Positions 51,713 to 61,165 of a stretch of DNA of 64,000 nt are shown here, piece after piece; within the stretch, counting starts at the first letter, position 1, and the number at the start of each line of letters is the position of its first letter. This DNA is from Halobacteria archaeon HArc-gm2. Lineage in GTDB: Archaea; Halobacteriota; Halobacteria; Halobacteriales; Haloarculaceae. A program made the position numbers and the translations under genes. Location of the stretch: contig JAOPKE010000001.1 of assembly GCA_025517465.1 (NCBI GenBank), forward strand, positions 310,001-374,000. The letters are read 5' to 3'. Below the pieces are notes generated by a model. It saw nothing but the letters and a program-made list of their open reading frames with translations. It was not told the origin of the DNA and did no database searches.

Positions 51713-53988
51713 TGAAACTCACTGTCAAACCACTCAAGCAGAAGGACGCCGGTCGTGGGCTCGCCGCCATCGACCGGAGCGCGATGACCGAGATGGATCT
51801 GGAGAACGGTGACTACATCGTCATCGAGGGCGGCGAGAACCGCGTCGTCGCCCGCGTCTGGCCCGGCTACCCCGAGGATGAGGGCCGGGGCGTCGTCCGC
51901 ATCGACGGTCAGCTCCGCCAGGAAGCCAACGTCGGCATCGACGACCGCGTCAACGTCGAGAAGGCGGACGTCCAGGTCGCCAAGGCCGTCACGGTCGCCC
52001 TGCCCCAGAACCTCCGCGTCCGGGGTAACGTCGGCCCGATGATCCGCAACAACCTCAGCGGCCAGGCCGTCACCCAGGGACAGACCGTCCCCGTGAGCTT
52101 CGGCCTCGGCCCGCTGTCGAGCATGAGCGGTCAGAAGATCCCCCTCAAGATCGCCGAGACCGAACCCGAAGGGACGGTCATCGTGACGGACCAGACCGAC
52201 ATCGAGGTCTCCGAGCAGCCCGCCGAGCAGATCAGCGGCGGCGCCGGCCGCGGCGGCGACGGTGGCCGCGAGACGCCAGACGTCGCCTACGAGGACATCG
52301 GTGGCCTCGACGACGAACTCGAACAGGTCCGCGAGATGATCGAGCTCCCGATGCGCCACCCCGAGCTGTTCCAGCAGCTCGGCATCGAGCCGCCGAAGGG
52401 CGTGCTCCTTCACGGCCCGCCGGGGACCGGCAAGACGCTGATGGCCAAGGCCGTCGCCAACGAGATCGACGCGTACTTCACGACCATCAGCGGCCCGGAG
52501 ATAATGTCGAAGTACTACGGGGAGTCCGAGGAACAGCTCCGCGAGGTCTTCGAGGAGGCCGAGGAGAACGCCCCCGCCATCGTCTTCATCGACGAGATCG
52601 ACTCCATCGCGCCCAAGCGCGGCGAGACCCAGGGCGACGTGGAACGACGCGTCGTCGCACAGCTGCTCTCGCTGATGGACGGTCTCGAAGAGCGCGGCCA
52701 GGTCATCGTCATCGGCGCGACCAACCGCGTCGACGCCATCGATCCGGCGCTGCGCCGCGGTGGCCGCTTCGACCGCGAGATCGAGATCGGCGTCCCGGAC
52801 AAGGAGGGCCGCAAGGAAGTCCTGCAGGTCCACACCCGTGGGATGCCCCTGGCCGAGGGGATCGACCTCGACGCGTACGCCGAGAGTACCCACGGCTTCG
52901 TCGGCGCCGACCTCGAACAGCTGACGAAAGAGAGCGCGATGAACGCGCTCCGCCGCATCAGGCCCGAACTCGACCTCGAATCGGACGAGATCGACGCCGA
53001 GGTCCTGGAACGGCTGGAGGTCAGCGAGGACGACTTCAAGGACGCGATGAAGGGCATCTCGCCCTCGGCGCTTCGCGAGGTGTTCGTCGAGGTCCCGGAC
53101 GTCTCCTGGGAGGACGTCGGTGGCCTGGACGACACCAAGGAACGGCTCCGCGAGACCATCCAGTGGCCCCTCGAGTACCCCGACGTGTTCGAGGCGATGG
53201 ACCTCAACGCCGCCAAGGGCGTCCTCCTGTACGGCCCGCCGGGGACCGGGAAGACGCTCCTGGCGAAGGCCGTCGCCAACGAGGCCCAGTCGAACTTCAT
53301 CTCCGTGAAGGGGCCCGAACTGCTGAACAAGTTCGTCGGCGAGTCCGAGAAGGGCGTCCGCGAGGTCTTCGAGAAGGCACGCGAGAACGCTCCGACCGTG
53401 ATCTTCTTCGACGAGATCGACTCCATCGCCGCCGAACGTGGCTCCGGTGGCGGCGACTCACAGGTCGGCGAACGCGTCGTTTCCCAGCTCCTGACGGAGC
53501 TCGACGGCCTCGAGGAGATGCAGGACGTCGTCGTGGTCGCGACGACCAACCGACCCGACCTCATCGACTCGGCGCTCATCCGCCCCGGTCGTCTGGACCG
53601 CCACGTCCACGTGCCGGTGCCGGACGAGGCGGCCCGCAGGGCAATCTTCCAGGTCCACACCCGGAACAAGCCCCTGGCCGACGGCGTCGACCTCGACCAG
53701 CTCGCCCGTCGCACCGAGGGCTACGTCGGCGCGGACATCGAGGCCGTCACCCGCGAGGCCTCCATGGCCGCGACCCGCGAGTTCGTCAACAGCGTCGACC
53801 CCGAGGAGATCGGCGACTCGGTCTCGAACGTCCGCATCACGATGGACCACTTCGAGCACGCCCTCGACGAGGTCGGCCCCAGCGTCGACGAGGAGGTCCG
53901 CGAGCGCTACGAGGAGATCGAGAAGCGCTTCGACCACAACGAGGCCGGCATCGGGGACGAGGAGACGGTCGGCCGGACGTTCCAGTAG
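51712..53988 (+). CDS. cdc48: CDC48/VAT-type AAA+ ATPase
   Basis: 758 residues. N-domain (1-190) for substrate and cofactor binding; D1 with Walker A GPPGTGKT at about 234 and Walker [12 protein letters not shown]2 with a second GPPGTGKT at about 507 and [10 protein letters not shown]. Both arginine-finger regions (SRH-like [16 protein letters not shown]) are intact. A hexameric unfoldase that extracts proteins and feeds the proteasome. The C-terminal tail ends [13 protein letters not shown]. It is coupled to the small Hsp20-like gene. A T-run follows the stop. Confidence 0.96.
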   Translation: MKLTVKPLKQKDAGRGLAAIDRSAMTEMDLENGDYIVIEGGENRVVARVWPGYPEDEGRGVVRIDGQLRQEANVGIDDRVNVEKADVQVAKAVTVALPQNLRVRGNVGPMIRNNLSGQAVTQGQTVPVSFGLGPLSSMSGQKIPLKIAETEPEGTVIVTDQTDIEVSEQPAEQISGGAGRGGDGGRETPDVAYEDIGGLDDELEQVREMIELPMRHPELFQQLGIEPPKGVLLHGPPGTGKTLMAKAVANEIDAYFTTISGPEIMSKYYGESEEQLREVFEEAEENAPAIVFIDEIDSIAPKRGETQGDVERRVVAQLLSLMDGLEERGQVIVIGATNRVDAIDPALRRGGRFDREIEIGVPDKEGRKEVLQVHTRGMPLAEGIDLDAYAESTHGFVGADLEQLTKESAMNALRRIRPELDLESDEIDAEVLERLEVSEDDFKDAMKGISPSALREVFVEVPDVSWEDVGGLDDTKERLRETIQWPLEYPDVFEAMDLNAAKGVLLYGPPGTGKTLLAKAVANEAQSNFISVKGPELLNKFVGESEKGVREVFEKARENAPTVIFFDEIDSIAAERGSGGGDSQVGERVVSQLLTELDGLEEMQDVVVVATTNRPDLIDSALIRPGRLDRHVHVPVPDEAARRAIFQVHTRNKPLADGVDLDQLARRTEGYVGADIEAVTREASMAATREFVNSVDPEEIGDSVSNVRITMDHFEHALDEVGPSVDEEVRERYEEIEKRFDHNEAGIGDEETVGRTFQ

Positions 53989-53992
53989 TACC

Positions 53993-53997
53993 TTTTT
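53993..53997 (+). terminator. T-run terminator after cdc48
   Basis: TTTTT 4 bases after the cdc48 stop. Two hairpin-capable stretches follow (GGGGGTGTCC...GGGCACCCCC at about 54003-54048 and CTTCTCGC...GCGAGAAG at about 54074-54099). Confidence 0.5.
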
Positions 53998-54162
53998 ACT
54001 TCGGGGGGTGTCCTCGCGACGCTCCGCGCCGCTGCGGGCACCCCCGCTCGCAAAAATCTACGCTAAAAACTTCCTTCTCGCTCACTGCGTTCGCGAGAAG
54101 TGAAACGGCTCGCTTCGCTCGCCGTATGTTGTTCTCACAAGGCCGCAACTGCTGCTCCGCCG

Positions 54163-54876
54163 CTATCGCTTTTCCAGTGCCGCCCGGTAACTGACCGGAT
54201 CGAACGGCCGCCGCACCTCATTCACTTTCCAGCCCGTCGCGTCCGCGGCTTCGCGCAATTTGTCGGGACTGAATAGTCTGAAGTAGAGCGCCTCGTCGAC
54301 CTCGTCCTCGTACTCGAACCACGTGACGCGGTGTGCCAGGCCCGGTGTCGGATCGTCCCGGAATCCGAGCAGGTCCTCGATGTCGTCGGCGCTGGGGTCG
54401 TAGCTGTGGAGGACGGCGGTCGCGTCGGGCGTCGTCACGTGGGAGAGGTCGGCGAGGAACCGCCGCAGGCCTTGCATCGAACCTGCGAGGCACATCTGGG
54501 TCCCGATGGCCAGCGCGGACTGGAACCGTCCTGCCTCGAACTGCTCGCGGAGTTCGAACATGCTTCCACGTCGTGCGTCCTCGACGCCGCGGTCTTCCAT
54601 CGCCTCGACGAGGTGGTCGCTGACCTCGATAGCCACTGTCTCGAAGCGGTCCTGGAAGTAGAGCGCGTCCCGGCCGGCGCCGGCACCCAGGTCCAGCAGC
54701 GGGCCGTCGAGCCACGAGTCGAGCCAGGCGCCGTAGTCGCTCTCGACGTCGAACTCGCCGTAGTAGAACGCCTCGATGGGGTGTTCGAGGATTTGCTCAC
54801 CGTCGCGCTGCAGCAGCGGCTCGTCCTGCTCGTCCCGGTGCCAGTCTCGAATCGCGCGGCCGAAGGCGTCCGGCAT
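54163..54876 (-). CDS. SAM-dependent class I methyltransferase
   Basis: 237 residues. SAM motif I LLDLGAGAGRDALYF (60-74), acidic strand end VAIEVSD, and ALAIGTQMCLAGS at motif IV. A leading ~55 residues (HRDEQDEPLLQRDGEQILEHPIEAFYYG) resemble small-molecule methyltransferases. Start MPDAFGRAIR at 54876. Substrate unknown. Confidence 0.85.
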   Translation of the reverse strand: MPDAFGRAIRDWHRDEQDEPLLQRDGEQILEHPIEAFYYGEFDVESDYGAWLDSWLDGPLLDLGAGAGRDALYFQDRFETVAIEVSDHLVEAMEDRGVEDARRGSMFELREQFEAGRFQSALAIGTQMCLAGSMQGLRRFLADLSHVTTPDATAVLHSYDPSADDIEDLLGFRDDPTPGLAHRVTWFEYEDEVDEALYFRLFSPDKLREAADATGWKVNEVRRPFDPVSYRAALEKR

Positions 54877-55017
54877 GGCTAGACGGTCGGGCGGGTGGTT
54901 GGTGTGAGTTATTGTGACGAGGTATCGATACCCAAATCCGCGAGCCGATGGCGAGTCCTTCAATTGTTCTAGGCGTATTCAGCCGTTCCCTATCGGCTTA
55001 TCGCCGTTTAGGGAAGA

Positions 55018-55028
55018 ACATATATACT
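55018..55028 (+). promoter_or_regulatory. TATA box of the small zinc-ribbon gene
   Basis: ACATATATACT about 29 bases before ATG 55052, predicting a leaderless mRNA. Confidence 0.55.
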
Positions 55029-55051
55029 GGCGTATCGTGCTAACAAGTATC

Positions 55052-55246
55052 ATGCCAGAATGCGACGACTGCGGTGCCACCGTATCGGAGGTATGGCGCC
55101 ACAGCGAACGATCCGAGTCGATGACGCACCGAACGATCAGCTGGACCTGTCGTGACTGTAACCCCGACGTCGACAGACCGATAGCACCGCTCACCGGCGC
55201 TACCGTCGGTTCACGCGGTAGCAACGGCCGCCAGCCGTCGGACTGA
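55052..55246 (+). CDS. Small zinc-ribbon protein
   Basis: 64 residues. CDDCGATVSEVWRHSERSESMTH and CRDCNPD give two CxxC knuckles 25 residues apart for one zinc. The C-terminal third is a Ser/Gly/Arg-rich tail. The strong TATA box supports expression. Function unknown. Confidence 0.7.
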   Translation: MPECDDCGATVSEVWRHSERSESMTHRTISWTCRDCNPDVDRPIAPLTGATVGSRGSNGRQPSD

Positions 55247-55270
55247 GAGTTCGAGAGAACCGTGGACCGT

Positions 55271-55726
55271 TCAGTCCAGGTCCGCGAGCAGTTCCTCGGC
55301 GTGGCCCTCCGGGTCGACGTCCTCGTAGACGTGCGTTATCGTCCCGTCCGTCCCGACGACGTACGTGTTCCGGAAGACGCCGTCGAAGGTGTCGCCGAAC
55401 ATGTTCTTCTCGCCGTAGCTGTCGTAGGCGCTGGCCACCTCGCCGTCTTCGTCGGAGAGCAGCGGGAAGGACAGGTCGTACTCCTCGGCGAACGCCGCCA
55501 GATCGGCGACCGGGTCGTCGCTGATGCCCAGGACTGCGACGTCTCGCGCCTGGAACTCTGCCAGGGTGTCGCGGAAGCCGGCGGCTTCGGTCGTACAGCC
55601 GGGCGTGTCAGCGCGCGGGTAGAAGTAGAGGACGACGCGCTGGTCGGCGTAATCCGAGAGGGCGACGGGCTCACCCTCCTGGTCGTTCAGTTCGAACTCG
55701 GGAGCGGCATCGCCAGTGTCGAGCAT
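55271..55726 (-). CDS. bcp: Peroxiredoxin (Bcp/PrxQ family)
   Basis: 151 residues. Reduces peroxides. Peroxidatic Cys44 lies in YPRADTPGCTTEAAGFRD. The resolving Cys five residues later in many PrxQ proteins is Ala49 here, so it is probably a 1-Cys enzyme. VLGISDDP and FPLLSDEDGEVASAY complete the fold. Single gene. Confidence 0.93.
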   Translation of the reverse strand: MLDTGDAAPEFELNDQEGEPVALSDYADQRVVLYFYPRADTPGCTTEAAGFRDTLAEFQARDVAVLGISDDPVADLAAFAEEYDLSFPLLSDEDGEVASAYDSYGEKNMFGDTFDGVFRNTYVVGTDGTITHVYEDVDPEGHAEELLADLD

Positions 55727-55808
55727 GGTGTCCGTCGGGACGCGCGCGACAAAACGCTGGTCATCCCGAGAAGGAAACCGGCTTGTCTCCCGACGGCCAG
55801 GGGCAACT

Positions 55809-56369
55809 ATGGAGATGCAGGTCCGCGACCGAATCCCGTCGCTGACTGCCCTACTTACGATCGTGTCGCTCGCTCTCGTCGTCGGTGCCGTCCGGGGCTA
55901 CGTCCCGGCCGCGGTCCTTCCCCGCGCACCCGACGTCGTCCTCGACGCGATTCCGACGGTCAACGCTGTCGTCAGCGCACTCGCGATCGTCGTCGTCCTG
56001 TCGGGGCTTCGCGCGGTCCGACGGGGAAACGTCGACCGCCACCGGCGCCTGATGCTCACCGGATTCGGCCTCTTCCTGGCGTTCCTGGTACTCTACCTCT
56101 ATCGCGTCTCGTTGCTCGGTCCGACACACTTCGCGGGGCCGGCATGGGTCGAGACCTACCTCTACCTCCCGATCCTCGTCGTCCACATGGGCCTCGCGAT
56201 CGTCTGCCTGCCCCTGCTGTACTACGTCCTGTTGCTCGCCTACAGTTATCCCGTCGCCGAACTCCCTGCGACGAACCACCCCCGCGTCGGGCGCGTCGCG
56301 GCTGTCCTCTGGCTCGTCTCCTTCGCGCTGGGCATCGTCGTCTACCTGCTGCTGTACGTGGTCTACTGA
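55809..56369 (+). CDS. DUF420 family membrane protein
   Basis: 186 residues with about five membrane spans. IPTVNAVVSALAIVVVLSG, NVDRHRRLMLTGFGLFLAFLVLYLYR and LVVHMGLAIVCLPLLYYVLLL carry the conserved Asn and His of DUF420, a family linked to haem-copper oxidase assembly in some bacteria. ATG at 55809. The neighbour at 56409 is another small membrane protein; no oxidase genes are in the window. Confidence 0.85.
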   Translation: MEMQVRDRIPSLTALLTIVSLALVVGAVRGYVPAAVLPRAPDVVLDAIPTVNAVVSALAIVVVLSGLRAVRRGNVDRHRRLMLTGFGLFLAFLVLYLYRVSLLGPTHFAGPAWVETYLYLPILVVHMGLAIVCLPLLYYVLLLAYSYPVAELPATNHPRVGRVAAVLWLVSFALGIVVYLLLYVVY

Positions 56370-56408
56370 GTCAAAACGCTCATTGCGGTCGATACTGACT
56401 CCGTTCGC

Positions 56409-56741
56409 ATGGCTGGTACCGTCGTCCTCGTGACCGTCGCCGTGAGCCTCGTCTTCTTCGGTGGTCTCACCGCTGTCCTCGTCGCGGTGTTCCGCTCGCT
56501 CGAACGGGACCGGTATCCCACGACCGGTCGACGGAAACTCGTGCGAAGTTCGTTCGGATTCGGCGCCGTGGCGTCCCTCTCCGCGCTCGTCGCGCTGGCG
56601 ACGACGTTCACGCTCGATATCAGGACTGTCTTCGGATTCGACGCGGTGCTGGCCGGCGTCGGTGCAGTAATCGTCGCCGCCGTCCCGCTCACGTTCGGCC
56701 TCGTGCTCGCTCTCGACGCGGAGAAATTCGACTGGTACTAG
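56409..56741 (+). CDS. Small three-span membrane protein
   Basis: 110 residues, spans at about 4-27, 48-68 and 77-101. A basic loop (RSLERDRYPTTGRRKLVRSS) between spans 1 and 2 suggests a cytoplasmic side. No family recognised. The last 4 bases overlap the convergent XapX gene. Confidence 0.65.
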   Translation: MAGTVVLVTVAVSLVFFGGLTAVLVAVFRSLERDRYPTTGRRKLVRSSFGFGAVASLSALVALATTFTLDIRTVFGFDAVLAGVGAVIVAAVPLTFGLVLALDAEKFDWY

Positions 56742-56935
56742 ACGAGGTCGTTCAGCATTCCCAGCAGGTCGACGCCGACGTCGGCCCACTCCACGAGTTT
56801 GTACCCCAGGTAGATGCCGACGATCCCGAGGATACCAGCGAGGTTCGGCGGCGCCGGGATCGGGATCTGGAGCGTTCGGAACAGTGCGCCGGCGACCAGA
56901 CCGGTCAGGAGCGCCAGCACGAGTTCGAGGTTCAT
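56738..56935 (-). CDS. XapX domain protein
   Basis: 65 residues, two membrane spans. LVLALLTGLVAGALFRTLQIPIPAPPNLAGILGIVGIYLGYKLVEW is the XapX pattern (IPAPPxLAGxxGIxGxxxGY). ATG at 56935 gives the standard short N-terminus. Family function is unknown. Confidence 0.85.
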   Translation of the reverse strand: MNLELVLALLTGLVAGALFRTLQIPIPAPPNLAGILGIVGIYLGYKLVEWADVGVDLLGMLNDLV

Positions 56936-57020
56936 GTGATCGAAGGGACGGGGACGGACCACTCAAAATTTCGCACTGTCTGGCGCGTCCCACCTGTCGA
57001 ACGTGTTGGACCGGGACTCA

Positions 57021-58463
57021 CTAGTCGTCGGCGCTGACTTCACCGCCGCCGATGACTGGCCGCTGGACGTCCCGATCCGTCTCCTCGCCCTCGATCTCGT
57101 ACGGATACTCGCCCGTGACGCAACCGAGACAGAGGTCCGACTCGCTCGTCTCCAGGGCGCCGGCGACGGCGTCGATGGAGAGGTACGACAGCGAATCGGC
57201 ACCGATCTCCTCGCATATCTCGTCGACCTCTTTCTCGGCACCGATCAGTTCCTCGCGGGTCGCCATGTCGATGCCCATGTAACAGGGCGCCAGGATCTTC
57301 GGCGCGCCGATGCGGACGTGGACGGCTTCGGCCCCGGCGTCCCTGAGCAGTTCGACGAGCTGGTTCGAGGTGGTGCCGCGGACGATGGAGTCGTCGATGA
57401 TGGTGACCGTGCGCCCCTCGATGGTGGACTTGATCGGGTTGAGTTTCAGCCGGACGGCCCGCTCGCGCTCGTCCTGGGTCGGCATGATGAACGTCCGGCC
57501 GACGTACCGGTTCTTCATCAGCCCCTCGGCGAACTCGATGTCTCTGCCGGCGTCCTGGGCCGCCTCGGCGTAGCCGGACGCGAACGCGCGTCCGGAGTCG
57601 GGCACGGGCAGGACGACGTCGGAGTCGATGCCCGATTCCTCCCAGAGCGACCGGCCCAGCTCCCGCCGGACGTCGTACACCAGCTTCTCGTCGATGGTGG
57701 AGTCCGGCCGCGCGAAGTAGACGTGTTCGAAGAAGCAGTGGGCCGTGTTCTCCTGCTCGATGAGCTGGTAGGTGTCGTACCCCGACCCGTCGTCGTGGAG
57801 GACGACGAGTTCGCCCGGTCGGACGTCCCGGACGAGTTCACCGTCGAGGGTGTCGATAGCGGCGGACTCGGAGGCGAGCACGTAGCCGTCCTCCAGTTCG
57901 CCGATACAGAGTGGGCGATTGCCCTCGGGGTCGCGCACGCCCATTACCGTCTCGTCGTGCATGATGGTCAGCGAGTACGAGCCGTGTATCCGGGACATCG
58001 TCCGCTTGACCGCGCGGACGAGGTCGGCCTCGAGGAGGTTGCGCGCCAGGTCGTGGGCGATGACCTCCGTGTCGCCGTCGCTGGTGAAGGCGTGGCCCAG
58101 CTCCGCGAGTTCCTCGCGAATCTCGCCGGCGTTGACGAGGTTCCCGTTGTGCGAGAGCCCGAGCGACCCGGACTTGAACGAGACGGAGAAGGGCTGGGCA
58201 CACGAGGAGTCGACGCTCCCGGCGGTGGGATAGCGGACGTGACCGATGCCGTTTGCGCCGTTCAGCGACTCCAGGTCGTCGGGGTCGAACGCGTCGCCGA
58301 CGAGCCCCATCTCCACGTGGTCGTGTTGCTGGAACCCGTCGTGTGTGATGATGCCCGCCGACTCCTGGCCGCGGTGCTGGAGGGCGTACAGAGAGTAGTA
58401 GAGAGGTCGGGCGGCGTCTCGGTCGTCAAGTGCGATGCCGACGACGCCGCACTTTTCGTGCAT
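57021..58463 (-). CDS. purF: Amidophosphoribosyltransferase PurF
   Basis: 480 residues. First step of purine synthesis, PRPP plus Gln to phosphoribosylamine. The Ntn glutaminase Cys is Cys5 in HEKCGVVGI, so a short propeptide is cleaved; GIGHVRYPTAG and LSHNGNLVN follow. The PRPP motif is VTIIDDSIVRGTTS (about 351-364), and C-terminal LCLGCVTGEYPYEI is present. Fe-S ligand-type Cys are partly present. It starts 9 bases after rpl37e, forming an lsm-rpl37e-purF unit. Confidence 0.95.
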   Translation of the reverse strand: MHEKCGVVGIALDDRDAARPLYYSLYALQHRGQESAGIITHDGFQQHDHVEMGLVGDAFDPDDLESLNGANGIGHVRYPTAGSVDSSCAQPFSVSFKSGSLGLSHNGNLVNAGEIREELAELGHAFTSDGDTEVIAHDLARNLLEADLVRAVKRTMSRIHGSYSLTIMHDETVMGVRDPEGNRPLCIGELEDGYVLASESAAIDTLDGELVRDVRPGELVVLHDDGSGYDTYQLIEQENTAHCFFEHVYFARPDSTIDEKLVYDVRRELGRSLWEESGIDSDVVLPVPDSGRAFASGYAEAAQDAGRDIEFAEGLMKNRYVGRTFIMPTQDERERAVRLKLNPIKSTIEGRTVTIIDDSIVRGTTSNQLVELLRDAGAEAVHVRIGAPKILAPCYMGIDMATREELIGAEKEVDEICEEIGADSLSYLSIDAVAGALETSESDLCLGCVTGEYPYEIEGEETDRDVQRPVIGGGEVSADD

Positions 58464-58472
58464 AGTGTGGAG

Positions 58473-58646
58473 CTATTCGCCGGACTTGCTCTGCCAGGCG
58501 TAGTCTCGGCGCTTCGCGGACTTCCCGAAGCCGCAGGACGCGCAGACGCCCTTCTTCGAGTGGTAGGATTTCTCGCCACAGCGGCGACACTTGACGTGCG
58601 TGGTCGTGTTCTTCTTGCCCTGACTCGGAGTTCCTGCGCCAGTCAT
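58473..58646 (-). CDS. rpl37e: 50S ribosomal protein L37e
   Basis: 57 residues, too short to be listed by most ORF filters. Zinc ribbon CRRCG (20-24) and CASCG (35-39), start [13 protein letters not shown] and C-terminal [13 protein letters not shown] are typical of archaeal L37e. Basic despite the acidic proteome. The start overlaps the lsm stop (ATGA) and the stop is 9 bases before purF. Confidence 0.95.
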   Translation of the reverse strand: MTGAGTPSQGKKNTTTHVKCRRCGEKSYHSKKGVCASCGFGKSAKRRDYAWQSKSGE

Positions 58647-58825
58647 GTGTTGATTGAAACGACGTTGTCGCCGCGTATAATCGTTGTGTCTTCGCCCTCG
58701 ATGACCAGGTTCATGTGCTGGTCGTACCCCGAGAGCTCGCCTTCGAATACCTCGCCGTCCTTGAGTGACACTGTGACGGTCTCGCCCAGCGACGCCTCCA
58801 GCACGTCGAGCGGTCTTCCACTCAT
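58643..58825 (-). CDS. lsm: Lsm (Sm-like) RNA-binding protein
   Basis: 60 residues, an Sm fold in its shortest form. Sm1 is [25 protein letters not shown] with the conserved Asp and Asn, and Sm2 is [10 protein letters not shown]. Forms a heptameric ring that binds U-rich RNA. Coupled to rpl37e by a 4-base overlap. It is the only Lsm in the window. Confidence 0.94.
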   Translation of the reverse strand: MSGRPLDVLEASLGETVTVSLKDGEVFEGELSGYDQHMNLVIEGEDTTIIRGDNVVSINT

Positions 58826-58872
58826 ACCACTAACGGGCTGGCGACTCGTGCATAAACGTACCGCTTGAACTC

Positions 58873-59934
58873 CTATATCGAGACGCTGAACGGAGCGAAC
58901 TCCTCGGCTCGCACCGCGAAGCCGGCAAGCAGATCCGCGACCGCGTCGAGATCGTCGGGATCGATCACTTCGACGGGGGTGTGCATGTACCGGTTCGGCA
59001 GGCCGAGGTTGAGCGAGGGGATGCCGCCGCGGGAGGTGTAGAAGGCGTCCGCATCGGTCCCGGTCCGGCTGCCCGTCGCCTGCAACTGGACGTCGAGGTC
59101 GTCCCCGTCGGCCGCTTCGCGGAACCCCTCGACCAGGACCGGGTGGTTCGCGCTGCCGCGGGCGACGACCGGGCCGCCGCCGAGTTCGACGCCGGAGGAG
59201 TGCTTGCCGGGCGAGTCGGGCGTGTCCGTGGCGTGGGTGACGTCGACCGCGACGGCGGCGTCGGGGTCGAGGTCGAAGCCGACCATCTTGGCGCCCTGGA
59301 CGCCGACCTCCTCCTGGACCGTGGAGACGGCGTACACGGTCGCGTTCGTCCCGCGCTCACTCGCGCGACGCAGCCCTTCCGCGGCGGCCCAGGTACCGAT
59401 GCGGTTGTCCATCCCGCGAGCCGCGAGGCGGCCGTTGGCGAGTTCGGTGACCGACTGGTCGAGGGTGATCGGGTCGCCGCGGTCGACGAGTTCCTCGGCC
59501 TCGTCGCCGTCCGTCGCGCCGACGTCGACGTGCTGTTCGCTGATCTCCGGCACGGAGTCCTCGTCTGGGTCACGGAGGTGGATGGCGGTCTGGCCGATGA
59601 CGCCGGAGACTGGACCGTCGTCGGCGTGGACGGTGACGTGCTGGCCGCGCGAGACCGTCTTGTCCGACCCGCCGATGCGGGCGATGCGGACGAAGCCGTC
59701 GTCGGTGATATCGCGGACGATGAAGCCGATCTCGTCGCCGTGGCCGGCGAAGGCGACCTCGCTGTCGCCGTCGCCCTCCAGGACGGCCACCGCGTTGCCG
59801 TAGTCGTCCGTCCGGACCTCGTCGGCGTACTCGCTCACGTAGTCGATCCAGACCCGCTGGCCGGCGGTCTCGTACCCCGAGGGGTTGGCCGTCGCCAGCA
59901 GGTCGTCCAGGAACTCGCGTCGTCGCTCGTCCAT
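58873..59934 (-). CDS. M42 family aminopeptidase (tetrahedral, TET-like)
   Basis: 353 residues. Metal-binding His and Asp in FAGHGDEIGF (about 62-71) and the central Asp in GMDNRIGTW; catalytic Glu-Glu in STVQEEVGVQGA (about 208-219); further ligands in DVTHATDTP and HTPVEV. M42 peptidases form dodecamers that trim peptides from the proteasome. Stands alone. Confidence 0.92.
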   Translation of the reverse strand: MDERRREFLDDLLATANPSGYETAGQRVWIDYVSEYADEVRTDDYGNAVAVLEGDGDSEVAFAGHGDEIGFIVRDITDDGFVRIARIGGSDKTVSRGQHVTVHADDGPVSGVIGQTAIHLRDPDEDSVPEISEQHVDVGATDGDEAEELVDRGDPITLDQSVTELANGRLAARGMDNRIGTWAAAEGLRRASERGTNATVYAVSTVQEEVGVQGAKMVGFDLDPDAAVAVDVTHATDTPDSPGKHSSGVELGGGPVVARGSANHPVLVEGFREAADGDDLDVQLQATGSRTGTDADAFYTSRGGIPSLNLGLPNRYMHTPVEVIDPDDLDAVADLLAGFAVRAEEFAPFSVSI

Positions 59935-60005
59935 GACCGGTCGTTATCGCACTCGAACCAAGAACCCCGCGCTTCCGGTCGCAACGCCGACGCGTGGGCC
60001 CGCGG

Positions 60006-61106
60006 CTACCAGGAGGTTATCTCGACGTCCCGGAGCGGTCGTTCGAGCGGGACGGCGACCTGGCCGCCGGTGTAGTGGGAGAGGTAGAAGCCGACGATGA
60101 TCTCCAGTGAACGAGTCGCCTCCTGCCCCGTCGACCGATTGGTGGCTGTTCCGTCGATCAGTTCCTCGACGTGGCGGGCGGCGTTGGCAAACGCCCGCTG
60201 GTAGTCGTCCTCCCACGTCCACGAGCCCTCGATGCCCGGGAGCGTTTCCTCGACGTGGTCGCCGTCGTCGAGACGCCAGTAGCGCCACTCGCCGTCGTCG
60301 TTGTTCACGTACAGTTTCCCCTCGCTGCCCACGAAGTTGAGTAGCATCGACGAGTCGGCTCGCGGGACGGTGCAGTCGACGGTGACGAAGGTTCCGTCGT
60401 CCATGACGACGAACCCGCCGCCGCCGGCGTCGTCGACGTCCCGGTCGGCACCGAGCGAGTCGATCGCCTCGTTCTCCCCGGTGATGTACCCCGACACCTG
60501 GTCGGCGCGGGCGTCGAGCAGGTAGACCAGCGTGTCGAGCAGGTGCGTCGAGTTTCGCAGGAGTTCCATGCGGAACTGGGTCGTGACCGAGTGGACGTCC
60601 CCGAGAATCCCCTCCTCGTGGACGAGTTCGTGGAGTCGCCGGAGTTTCTCGGTGAACCGGAACGAGTGGTTGACGAGCAACTCCGTGTCGGTCTCCTCGC
60701 AGACGGCGACCATCTCCTCGGCGTCGGCGACAGCGGCGGCGATGGGTTTCTCGCACCAGACGACGGCCGGGTCGGCGGCCGAGCGGGCCGCGTCGACGAC
60801 GTGGTCGTGGTGGAGGAAGGAGGGGGTACAGACGGAGACGACGTCGAGGTCCTCGGACGCGAGCATCGCCTCGTGGCCGACGTACTGTCGGACTTCGGGA
60901 ATTCCCCAGACGTCACCGAACCGTCGCAGTTTCCCCTCGTCCACGTCCGCGACGGCGACGAGTTCTATCCCGTCTGTCGCGTGGTAGCCGCCCGCGTGGC
61001 TCGCCTCGACCTTCTGCTGGCCGAGTTCGTCCTCCTCGTGCATCCCCAGGATGCCCATCCCGGCGATGCCGCCGGTGCCGACGATGCCTGCGCGATACGA
61101 TGCCAT
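60006..61106 (-). CDS. Gfo/Idh/MocA family oxidoreductase
   Basis: 366 residues. NAD(P)-binding AGIVGTGGIAGMGILGMHEED (7-27), ending the Rossmann part with WCEKPIAAAVADAEEM (about 136-151) where Lys is catalytic. The C-terminal domain has the HLLDTLVYLLDA helix with conserved His/Asp and the GSEGKLYV strand. Probably a sugar or sugar-acid dehydrogenase; the next gene is a sugar-acid dehydratase-like enzyme, suggesting one catabolic route. Confidence 0.88.
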   Translation of the reverse strand: MASYRAGIVGTGGIAGMGILGMHEEDELGQQKVEASHAGGYHATDGIELVAVADVDEGKLRRFGDVWGIPEVRQYVGHEAMLASEDLDVVSVCTPSFLHHDHVVDAARSAADPAVVWCEKPIAAAVADAEEMVAVCEETDTELLVNHSFRFTEKLRRLHELVHEEGILGDVHSVTTQFRMELLRNSTHLLDTLVYLLDARADQVSGYITGENEAIDSLGADRDVDDAGGGGFVVMDDGTFVTVDCTVPRADSSMLLNFVGSEGKLYVNNDDGEWRYWRLDDGDHVEETLPGIEGSWTWEDDYQRAFANAARHVEELIDGTATNRSTGQEATRSLEIIVGFYLSHYTGGQVAVPLERPLRDVEITSW

Positions 61107-61165
61107 ATCGCTCGCTACGGTACAGGCCCCCTTGGTAGTTCGTCTCTCCGCGGGACCGAGGCGGT

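Noticed and set aside
54003-54110. Hairpin-rich stretch after cdc48 considered as a non-coding RNA gene
   Set aside because: Two separate stem-forming stretches follow a T-run; they fit termination or intergenic palindromes and give no defined RNA family.
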